A stretch of 64,000 bases of DNA from Gordionus sp. m RMFG-2023 (taxonomy: Eukaryota > Nematomorpha > Gordioida > Chordodea > Parachordodidae): NCBI RefSeq assembly GCF_954871325.1, contig NC_088775.1, positions 89,844,805 through 89,908,804 of the forward strand. The letters run 5' to 3'. A program made the position numbers and the translations under genes. Below are positions 55,704-64,000 of the stretch, in pieces. The notes below the pieces were generated by a model. It had not been told where the DNA came from, ran no database searches, and saw only the letters and a list, made by a program, of their open reading frames with translations. Position 1 is the stretch's first letter. The number at the start of each line of letters is the position of its first letter.

Positions 55704-57027
55704 ATGATGGAAATATTTCAAGAATTAAGTATTGATAAAAAAACGGCTGAAAGTTTATATAATAATTCGTACATGTCAGATGTTAAATTCGAAGTTATAT
55801 AACACCTTATATTCCTTATTTTAAACCATTGTATATTTATTTAATCATTTAAGGTGGAAGAGAACATAATATATGCTCACAAACATATTCTGTCATGTAA
55901 AAGTAAAATGTTTTATACCATGTTTTATGGTAGCTTGAAGTTCGACGATAGTTGCGTGCGCGTTGAGGATCTAACTAATAAGGCTTTTGAAATCATATTG
56001 AAGTTAAATTTTTTATATAAATATGTATATTTAATTTTTAAAAATTATGTTACTTTGTCGCTAATAGGAATATATATACGGATGAAATCTGTCTTAAAGA
56101 TATGGATACTAAAATGCTTTTAGAAATTTTATATGGCGCAAAAAAGTATATGTTGAGGAACTTAATCATAAAATGTGTCGGAGAAATGAACAGAGAAACA
56201 GATAAACCATGTCGGGCGTTGAAATTATATTTAGCGTCATCAATTCACCCAGAAATAGATATCAAAAATTGTTTCAAGGTAAATATTACATTATATCAGA
56301 TGACATTATTATTTTTTAGTGTCTTAAAATATGTTATAGGTTCGTTCTATTTGATTCAATTGAATTCCTAATCTCCCCTATTGATATGATACGAAAATAT
56401 ATCGCATTTTTAAATGATAAATGCCCTAAACAAATTATTTTCGAATTCCTGATAAAATGGGCGAAAAATGAATGTATTAAATGCCAAATTCCTGAAAGTT
56501 CAACCAACATAGTTTCTATATTATCGGAGAAGAAATTCGACCTTATTTCCGATTATATCTTATACTTCAATGGCATAGATATTATACAATTAGTTCGGGA
56601 GCGTAAAATTTACAATGAGTTTGAAATAAGTGACATTTTGATTAAAAGAATGTCTTTTTCCGATAATGAATACAGTTCTATATATTATTATGAATGCTAT
56701 AAACGTGCTACAAAGGAGTCACATTTTGAAATAGAGCATTTCTCCTTTTGTTCTCAAATTTATATATTCGGAGTGGGGTTCAAATACATTTTTAATGGTT
56801 TAGCTACTATAACAATAAAATGTAACGAGACCATTATTTACAAATTTGAAAAAAATATAAGCGCTTTATTAGAGTATATACCGGTTATCGGCATCTATAT
56901 ACCTTACGTTTATACTATCGAGCTTAATAACCTAAATTCTTCAAAAATTGAAATGAAATGGGAGTCTAATGAAATAGTTACAACGAGTTCCAATGATTGC
57001 CATATTTGCGAAATATTGTATTCGTAA
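55704..57027 (+). CDS. BTB-BACK-PHR family gene K, intact, four exons, 385 residues
   Basis: Exons 55704-55793, 55854-56002, 56068-56278, 56320-57027 (90, 149, 211, 708 bp); introns 60, 65 and 41 bp with GT/AG ends. The joined frame is 1,158 bases with no stop before TAA at 57025. Two consecutive ATG codons begin it (55704, 55707). BTB about residues 24-118: SDVKFE, YAHKHILSCKSKMFYTMFYG, VRVEDLTNKAFEIILKNIYT. BACK about 128-260: ALKLYLASSIHPEIDIKNCF and the helix FEFLIKWAKNECIK, matching the AVL-WAEAEC-R helix of BTBD1/2. PHR-like end about 292-385: FGVGF, GIYIPYVYTIELN, IVTTSSNDCHICEILY. Relatives are cullin-3 adaptors in the cytoplasm. The PHR-like domain is shorter (~95 residues) than a standard PHR (~150), so that label is tentative. 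AATAAA at 57117-57122. This is the only copy with no defect. Confidence 0.85.
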
Positions 57028-57116
57028 ATTTAGCTATTCCCAACCCAATAATAAACATGTTTCGACGCGTAAAATTGTGTTGATTTATATTATCATCATA
57101 ATATGTTATGTTATTT

Positions 57117-57122
57117 AATAAA
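57117..57122 (+). promoter_or_regulatory. Poly(A) signal of gene K
   Basis: AATAAA 90 bases after the stop, in the family's conserved TTATTTAATAAA context. Confidence 0.65.
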
Positions 57123-57590
57123 TCATTTGCAATTATAATTAATTATTAAATCCTGAGCTTCCAGTTGGCGTAGGACCGGTTTGTTTTTTAAAAAAAGACC
57201 TAATTTATACCCCTAGAAATTCTTATCAATAACATAAATATTTTTTTAAAAATATTCATATTTTTGATGTATGGTATTTATTATATAACATAGAAAAAAG
57301 GGAAAATCACTAAAACTCGGGGAAATTTTTAATCATAAAATTAATAAATATGCGATCGCGTAGATATTGATGGAAATTTTCTTATGTAATAATAATTCAA
57401 ACAATCGTTATTCAAAAGTTTTAAGAATTGCATATTTTTTTCGTTGAATTAGCGTAATTTTCGATATTTAAATTTTTTGGCCATTAGTTGAGGATTTTTC
57501 AATTATTAAATATTAATTTAACGTAAATAATATTATTTTGTCTCCTTTTTAGGATTACATAAATTTTACCGAGATCATAATTTCATATAC
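57123..57590. other. 3' flank of gene K
   Basis: 57150-57300 repeats the flank of genes G and I (GGCGTAGGACCGGTTTG, CCTAGAAATTCTTATCAAT). 57330-57480 resembles the 5' flank of gene H (AATATGCGATCGCGTAGATA). No gene. Confidence 0.45.
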
Positions 57591-57597
57591 AAGAACC

Positions 57598-57722
57598 ATG
57601 GATTTTTTAAAAGATCATGAGTTTCTTATTAATCATATGTGTTGTTATAATAGAATGAAAATGGAGAGAAATGCAGCATCTTATAGAGTAAGATGCTATA
57701 CATGTTCAAGCAGCTATTCTAT
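57598..57722 (+). pseudogene. Merlin/ISXO2-like transposase N-terminal fragment (candidate)
   Basis: MDFLKDHEFLINHMCCYNRM then ERNAASYRVRCYTCSSSYSI. It is like the start of metazoan ISXO2/Merlin transposases, where a short helical start, 'L+----C--C---M', '--Y-+RC----C----S+RKGSFF' are expected. Only one of the usual paired Cys ligands is clear, and it stops after SYSI. No catalytic DDE region was found downstream. Low certainty. Confidence 0.35.
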
Positions 57723-58113
57723 ATGAAAGGTTTTATATTATATTAATTTTTAAATTTTATTTAATTAGGCACAATATTTAAAAATATTAATATTCATGTG
57801 AACAAATTTTTCATCATAGATTTAAATATGTTTTTTTTAAAAAATAGGTTTATAATTAAATTTTTAAAATAAAGATTTATTTTTTTAATTGTCCCATGAG
57901 GCAAGGTAAGAAATATGATAGCTAGCCAGCACTGATTAGGTTAATATATATTTTATATATTTAAGTAATATAAAAATAAAATTAGGTTTTTGTGTAGTAA
58001 ATTATACTGCATTATAATATATACATATAGAAAACTAAATTTCCTCCAGATTATCATAAAATTTGTAACAGCAAATGTTCATTCAATTTTACCCTTGAGA
58101 TCGAAGTGAAGAT
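57723..58113. other. Intergenic
   Basis: AT-rich, nothing recognised. Confidence 0.3.
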
Positions 58114-58477
58114 TAGAGGTCTGAGACAGAGTTTTAATTCTCCCGCCCATTCTACAAGTGGGGATTGAGCGAATGGCTCGTGATTTGATATAATGATTTA
58201 ATAACCATCCTCTCGGACTAAAAGATAATAAACATTAGAATTTTAAAACATGGGTGATGGGCAGGAGAATTTAACTCCCATATCTACATATTTTTTTAAT
58301 TTTTTTTTTATTTTTAAAGAAATTTATATTCAAATCCAATAATTCAACGGTAGTGTTTATAATGAATACATAAATATTCGATTTGTAAGAATACGAAACA
58401 CATATTGGGTTCGCATTTCTGTAGGGTATAATTCAGTGTCCATAAAATATGTACATTGAGAGAATAAATATATATGT

Positions 58478-60058
58478 CGTACTGGGATATGGAATCATGT
58501 GGGATTCGGAATCATCTTGAATCCCCACGTTTTATTCGGGATCTTTTTTTAATATTCCGAATCCTCATAAAAAAAAATAAAATAATTTAATTACTTTTTC
58601 TTTTCTTTTTTGCGGCTGGCACCATATAATTAAAAGCCAAAATAAGGGATTTAAAAAGAAAATTAAAAAAAAAGTAAATAGTATAAAATTAAGGCATATA
58701 ATGAATGAAAAGGGATGAGGTTAAAACTTTTCGTTTTAAAAAATATGAATAAATATATTTATAAAAAATCCAATTTATTGCAACAATTTTCGTTGAACAT
58801 TTAATCAGGGACGGTTACGGTTCAGTATATAAATTATAATGGTTACGTTTTGGTTACGCTTCTTGAAAATTTATAAGTTCGGTTCGGTTCAACTAATTAT
58901 AAAAATTTAGTTCATTACGGTTAAAATTTTTTTTTTAATATATACCATCTTCTAATTTATTTATATTATAAGCATCTATAAATTATATATAAAAAAAATA
59001 AAATAACTCATTTTTAAATATATTATTTGAACTTAGCCCTTTCTACAGAAACTTGTGTTGCGGAAACCGCCAGTAATGAACGTTTATATAATTCTGGATA
59101 TTTAAATTATTTCTCTAACATATAAAAACTGAACCGGTTTAACCGTTTTTTTCTAAAGGTTCTTTTTTAAACAAAGGGGATTCGGAATCTTTTTTTTTAA
59201 AAAAATAATTAAATTATATTTTTTTGCCGCCTGGCTGGCACCATAAAATTTTATTTTTTAGAGATATTTAAAATAAATGTATTACTTTTTTATGCTTTAA
59301 AAATATTTTTTGTTTCCAAAAATTTTTCTTTTTTTAAAAAGAGTTAAATTAAATTTAAAAAAAAGTATATTAATTATAAAATTGCAAATTTATATTTATA
59401 AAAAAATATGGTTCACGCTCGATCATGCCCGGGAAAAATTTTGGGAAGGCCCGTCACGCCTAATAATTTAAAATTTATTCAAACTCACGCCGTGACCCAC
59501 CGTTACACGATGGGTCACGTGTAATTTCGCGGCCCGCGCCTACCTCTAATCATCATTATTTAATTGTTTAGATAAAATTTTTATTCATTGATAAAATGGT
59601 TAAATTATTAAGAAATGGATCTTTCATGGTATTAAGAAGTCTTGGCAGTATATTAGGTAGCTAGAATTTATCATCTCTTATATTATGCCATGTGCAATTA
59701 CTAAATAAGCATTTGTATTATTTTGGTTCATATTTTTAGGCATATTTTGAAATTGGTAAAATAATTTTATGACAAGAAATCAACCTAATTTGATTAAACA
59801 TCGACTAAATTTATTAAAATGTAATAAGACCCCCCATTTATTATTAAATTTTATGTATAAGGAATCACGAGGTAGAGTCTTATATCATAAACCAGAAATT
59901 ACTTGGTTATAGAAGTAAAACAATAAAAGAATTAAATAATTTTTTTTTAAGTATAGAAGCAGTTGCATCGGACCTTCACTGTTATAGGGGTCACTGGTCC
60001 CCGTGAAGGGTTCAAATCCCCACGTTGGGATTCCTAATCCATTCCATATCCCAATACG
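58478..60058 (+). mobile_element. Nested element E2 (1.58 kb) inside E1
   Basis: The ends are inverted: CGTACTGGGATATGGAAT at 58478 and, from the right, CGTATTGGGATATGGAAT. The flanking 8-mers ATATATGT (58470-58477) and ATATATAT (60059-60066) match in 7 of 8 but are low-complexity. The partial E1 copy at 54 kb is uninterrupted at this place. Inside are a direct repeat (58545-58640 and 59165-59250, both with TTTTTGC-GC--GGCTGGCACC), a CAGGGACGGTTACGGTTC terminus-like motif (58809), a GC-rich hAT-like end (59410-59554, ending GCCCGCGCCTACCTCTA) and an inverted SINE-like body at 59775-59885. E2 has therefore itself collected further insertions. Confidence 0.6.
59775..59885 (-). repeat. Body of the tRNA-derived repeat found at 27.7-27.85 kb
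   Basis: Reverse complement of about 27735-27840. Shared CTAATTTGATTAAACA/TAGCAAATTAGGTTG, TTTATTAAAATGTAATAAGA and GGAATCACGAGGTAGAGTC / GACTCGACCACGTGATTC. The tRNA-like head is not recognisable here. Confidence 0.6.
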
Positions 60059-60349
60059 ATATATATATAAAAAACTATTGCACACATTTAATTTTAAAAA
60101 TGGGTTTGGTAAAATTCAAAAGGTTCGGTTTTAGAGCTTATAATCGATGGAGTCAAACTAACCAATAAAATAGCTTTTAAAATCAGTCGGGTAGACTAAT
60201 TCTTTAAAATAACCATGGACGCGATGGGTGGGCGGGCCTTGAGATTAAACTTAAAACCTTCTTATTGCAGACCTTTAGTGCAGATCTTCAAATTTTTTTA
60301 AAGTATATAATTATATTTATATCCTAGAATCAAATTTTTATACTTATTT

Positions 60350-60764
60350 TTTTATTATTATATTATGACTCTGAAATATGCGATATTTTAATAAAAATAT
60401 TTAATTCTATCGTATATAATTATGAAGACTGTTTTGAATTTTCTAAAGGTTAAATTTTTATAAAGGAAATTACTTGGATTTCCTCACAACTAGTACCATA
60501 TATAACTAAAATTTATTTGACTTGAATGTTTGCTGGAATACTTACTATTTCAGTTAAATTAGATAAGACCATTATTTATAAATATTAAAAAAATAAACCT
60601 ATAAAGTTAATTCTTGAAGAAATTAGCCTTTACCGACCTTATCTTTTCATCCTCGAGTTAAATGACCACCTTCTTCTAAAATTAAATTAGAATGGGACTC
60701 AGATGAAATAGTAATAACTACTTTTAAAGATTGTAAAATTTATAATATATTATTATTCGAGTAA
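60350..60764 (+). pseudogene. BTB-BACK-PHR family fragment M: PHR-like end only
   Basis: DSEICDILIK..., then ISSQLVPYITKIYLT, ILTISVKLDKTIIYKY, ISLYRPYLFILELND and IVITTFKDCKIYNILLFE with stop at 60762. Wording is closest to gene H (ILTITVKLDETIIYKYSKM, LYHPYFFILELND). Several stops and shifts. It begins in mid exon 4; BTB and BACK are absent. Confidence 0.7.
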
Positions 60765-62329
60765 AATGACATAATACCATTAGTAATCTTATCTTATCTA
60801 GCACGTTGGTCATAGACCTGCCCAAAATGAGCGAACTTGAATTTTATCAAGGCCCACCCTTTATAAAATTATGCCGATTTTTTTCTCAAGGATACCAACA
60901 AACCTTGTACCCAGTTGTAGTTTAACTAAATGAGTGGAACTTACCCTTTCCGATATTGTAATAGTAATTTAATAATAATTATTATAAAGAAATATAAATC
61001 TACTCTGTTTTTTTAGTTTTGAATAATATTCATGATAAAGAGTGAGTTAAGAATTTTGAATCCATAGACATCAAAATTTTTCATTTGTTAAGTCATATTC
61101 TTCCAAAAATGAACCGGAAAATCTTGGCCATTTGGGATTGATAGATGAAATCAAAGCAACTTTTATCAAATAATATTTTTGCATAAAATTGATGTGATTT
61201 TCATATTAGATATATTAATAAAATGTCTGCCAAAATAACTGTTAATTATTATCCTGGTCGATGTAGTTGCAAATTTCCAATGGCATACATTATTTTATTT
61301 ATAAATTAAATGCATTATTCTATATAGTTTAAATTAAAAATATCCAAGACAAAAATATGAGTCAGCCACTCAAAAACTTTTCTTTTGTAAAATTCTTACT
61401 ACAGCTGATATTTGACATAAAATTGATAGAATTTTCATTTATATTTTTTATTATATAGGTGTATTAAAAATCAAAATAATAGGTCATGATAACGGCCCGA
61501 GTCGGTCTCTATATGTCGTCCAAGGTTTAGTTAGATTTTTTTAAAAATGGCCCCCAAACCGGATCGAAGTGTACCATTCACGTGGCAAATTACAAATACT
61601 TTAAAATAAGATCTTTTTGAAGAATTTCACTGTAACTGATATCCAAAAATAACTCACTATTTTAAAATAATTTTTTTCTTTTAAAAAAGAATATGGTTAT
61701 TATGTATGAAGCTTAAAATATTATGATTAATTATTTTGGCTAATAATATTATCCGTCAAATGGGGTTTATCCTTAAAATATTTTTGCTCAAAATTTAATA
61801 TATTTTTGTAATAGTTTAAAGAAAGATAGAAAGAAATAGTCGTAAAAGGTGAATTCTTTGTAATCTGACCTAGTCGTGGATCATTCTAAGTTCATAAAAA
61901 AAAGTTAGAGCATTTCTACTGAAAAAGATTAGAGTAGAGCAAGGTTGAATATGGAACCGTATATTTGCTGATTTTCTGAGATTTTGATAAACCGAGTTGA
62001 TCAATGTTATGGTTTACTGGATAATTTAGATCGATGCAAGTGAAGTCCCCAAACCATAGGCTGGCCCATTCATCAAGGAATTGATTTATATATTTTTAAA
62101 ATGAAAATAAAAAAATTGATTTCATTTGAATACCATTGATTATAATTAATACCAAATATTTAAAAAAATGATTAGTAATTTCCAATTACTTTAATGTATT
62201 CTGACCTATTTTTTATTATTAGTTCTAACTTTCTTTAGAGTCCAAATTACAATCAATAATGTTTTATTTCAAGGAATATCTTATTTAAATTATTCTTAAT
62301 GATGAAGAATATGGTATAAGTTGTTGGAT
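60765..62329. other. Intergenic DNA including the second copy of a duplicated segment
   Basis: 61170-62130 is the partner of 52500-53085, with several insertions relative to it. No gene. Near 61488 an ACGGCCCGAGTCGGTCTCTA motif looks like another hAT-type terminus. Confidence 0.45.
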
Positions 62330-63350
62330 TATTTTTTTTAATTCCCCAAAATTGTAAATTATATTTTTTTTTAAAAAAAAAAAAAAGAATATATCTGTTT
62401 TTGTTAAATTGTAAATTATATTTTTTTTATTAAATTAAAATTTTTGTTGTTGTAAAGTCATTTTTTTTTTACATTAAATAATTACTACTATTTTTCTGAA
62501 AACTAAGATAAAGAAAAAGTCAACGTATATCCTTGAACCAGATATCCATAAATATTTCACCACATTCGAGAGATGGAGACAACCTCCCGACTCGTGGATC
62601 TTGGAGATTTTTATCTCCAGGTCACGTTGATCAAGAAGCATGATGGTATGACCCTGGGAGAAGGACGCCGGAATGAAAATCAGCCACCGACATATGGGAT
62701 TAGACGGAAAAGATGTTATAATTGTCAGGGCGAGGGTCATCTTAGACATCAATGCACGCAACTACCCAGGGATCGTGTACCTATGGGGGTGTTATCGGAG
62801 AATCCGCGGGTAGATCCACATGAGGGACAAAAGAGGATATATAACGAGATGAATTTGGGGCAGCCGACAACTTCTGTTCTATAGGACCGACCATACCTAC
62901 TGATAGACGTCCTCCGAAAAAGACAAAATTATAATGATGGGGTGTAACAATTGGGGGAATCTCGCGGACATAGGGAAGGAGATGTGTTGCAGAGAGCTGT
63001 GGCCACTATAACCACTGGTGTTCTACCGACGACTAGCGCAGATGATTTATGGGGCAATCCCATGTCGGCCTAAGGTGACTATGTATGGGAATATTCGCGT
63101 AACATTAATGTAAGCATGAACGTTAATTTTTTTTTCTCGCAAATATAAATAGATACATGTAAAAAAAATTTTTTGGTTTACCGACATGCCGATACATGTA
63201 AAATTTTTTTGGTTTGCCGACATGCCCTGATCCCATAAAGGGGTGGCATGTCGTATTTTTATACAAATTTATACATTTTTATGCGTAATGCCAATCAACC
63301 GATGAAAATAAGGTTGATTGGATAATAATTATAATAATATAAATTTAGGT
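62330..63350 (+). mobile_element. 3' end of a second copy of the LTR element (tail, 3' ORF, purine tract, LTR start)
   Basis: Same order as in the main copy: AT-rich tail (62330-62570), zinc-knuckle ORF (62573-63070), AAAGGGGTGGCA tract (63237-63248) and an LTR starting TGTCG at 63249 with the CAATCAACC/GGTTGATTGG hairpin to about 63320. There is also a local duplication of GCCGACATGCC before the tract (63180-63228). No pol is present, so it is a truncated fossil. It is oriented opposite to the main copy. Confidence 0.75.
62573..63070 (+). pseudogene. 3' zinc-knuckle ORF, second copy, fossil
   Basis: METTSRLVDLGDFYLQVTLI, CYNCQGEGHLRHQC and SENPRV-P-EGQKRIYNEMN are nearly identical to the ORF at 28816-29316; the rest has diverged. 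The level of peptide identity is higher than that of the surrounding non-coding DNA. Confidence 0.65.
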
Positions 63351-64000
63351 TTCGAGTAAAGTCATAATTTTTTTTACTAACTAGGCTCCCCATCTACTAA
63401 TTCTTCAATATATAAAGTAATCAAAGTAAATCTTCTCAAAACTGATTTGTAATCAACTATAGCAATTAAACAAAAATGTTTTTTTAACTTAAAATTATCA
63501 CCTTTAAAGTAATTATATTATACTGTAGAGTCTCGGGTATGGGCTCTTTATTTGCACCGCTCTTTTTTTAAGCCTATAGACGTTTAAGCAACATTTTACG
63601 ATATGTTGCGCATACAAGTACGTGCCGCTTGCTCACAACTAGAGGGCTACTCATACTTTACTTTTTCACCCAAATTAAATTAGATACAATTAGATGGAAA
63701 TGAGGTATACCTAGCGTAGCTCTGTCGAACTTTCAACGCCAGAGGGTAAAATCTCTATATATCACGTTATATAAAATAATAATTTATAACAATTATCTCA
63801 TCACCTTCACATGTATTTTAAATTTTATTTGATGGCAGTTATTTTTTTTAACTTTAACTGTTGTATTTTGTGATATATGTTTATTTAGTATATATATCTT
63901 GGGTCTAGAATTGGAGTGCTCCATTTGCGCAAATGTTTAAAATGAGAAAATCAACATTAAAGTTTTAAAATTAAATATAGGAAAAACTTATTGATCAATT
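63351..64000. other. Right end of the window
   Basis: Slightly GC-richer around 63530-63750, where I see no gene, RNA or repeat that I can name. The remainder is AT-rich. Confidence 0.3.

Larger units (their letters stand above)
58114..60277 (+). mobile_element. hAT-like element E1, interrupted by a second element
   Basis: The left terminus TAGAGGTCTGAGACAG (58114) and right terminus ...TTGCAGACCTTTA (60277) are inverted. Flanks are GTGAAGAT (58106-58113) and GTGCAGAT (60278-60285), 7 of 8 matching. The parts 58114-58477 and 60059-60277 together correspond to the inverted partial copy at 53927-54390, which lacks the interior piece. Sub-terminal GC blocks (CTCCCGCCC, GGGTGGGCGGGCC) are again present. 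No ORF. Confidence 0.7.

Noticed and set aside
59950-60030. Possible tRNA gene (GGGTTCAAATCCC B-box-like motif)
   Set aside because: No matching A box at the right spacing and no acceptor stem; it sits near the end of element E2 and resembles its inverted terminal part.
1-64000. CRISPR arrays, bacterial operons or organelle DNA
   Set aside because: No regularly spaced short repeats; spliced animal-type genes and eukaryotic transposons throughout.

Overview
The window looks like nuclear DNA of an invertebrate animal. It is very AT-rich (about three quarters A+T by eye), has short introns (41-66 bp) and is crowded with old transposable elements. The only recognisable host genes belong to one family: BTB-BACK proteins of the BTBD1/2/3/6 type with a C-terminal PHR-like domain, an architecture typical of animals. 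I cannot name the species.

The dominant feature is this gene family. I count about thirteen copies or fragments on both strands, from 2.4 to 60.8 kb. Where complete they share four coding exons (about 87-90, 149, 211 and 702-711 bp) with identical splice phases. One copy (55704-57027, 385 codons) reads through without a defect. A second (47363-50383) is whole apart from a 1,696-bp DNA transposon in exon 3. Two more (12782-14114 and 39736-41037, minus strand) each have a single TAA in exon 3. The rest are decayed, truncated, or PHR-only or exon-1-only pieces. Flanking DNA was copied together with the genes, and one copy sits in a large inverted duplication (22.7-28.36 kb). This looks like birth-and-death evolution by local segmental duplication.

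Between the genes lie: hAT transposase fossils (1-1850, 35.69-37.54 kb, 44.5 kb) and several families of hAT-like miniature elements whose ends are strikingly GC-rich (GGCCCGG or GGGCGGGC) in an AT-rich genome, three with perfect 8-bp target duplications; a Mutator-like element with long inverted ends (10.0-12.2 kb); a MITE with a 9-bp target duplication that carries a tRNA-like polymerase III promoter (27.5 kb); a TA-flanked element with a 26-bp perfect inverted repeat (47.8-49.5 kb); a 5'-truncated LINE (37.56-39.56 kb); and an old Ty3/gypsy-type LTR retrotransposon (28.36-35.25 kb) with a second 3'-end fragment at 62.3-63.35 kb.

Layout: 0-1.85 kb hAT fossil; 2.4-5.7 kb two BTB pseudogenes, the second split by a GC-rich ORF; 7.8 kb MITE; 10-12.2 kb Mutator-like element; 12.8-14.1 kb BTB gene (minus); 15.8-16.9 kb MITEs around a BTB exon-1 piece; 18.4-19.7 kb BTB pseudogene; 22.7-28.36 kb inverted duplication; 28.36-35.25 kb LTR element; 35.4-37.5 kb hAT; 37.6-39.6 kb LINE; 39.7-41.0 kb BTB gene (minus); 41.4-47 kb MITEs, hAT piece and duplicated intergenic DNA; 47.2-50.9 kb BTB gene plus inverted fragment; 51-55.5 kb duplicated intergenic DNA and MITEs; 55.7-57.0 kb intact BTB gene; 58.1-60.3 kb nested elements; 60.3-60.8 kb PHR fragment; 62.3-63.35 kb LTR element 3' end. 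No intact tRNA, rRNA, CRISPR or bacterial-type operon was seen.
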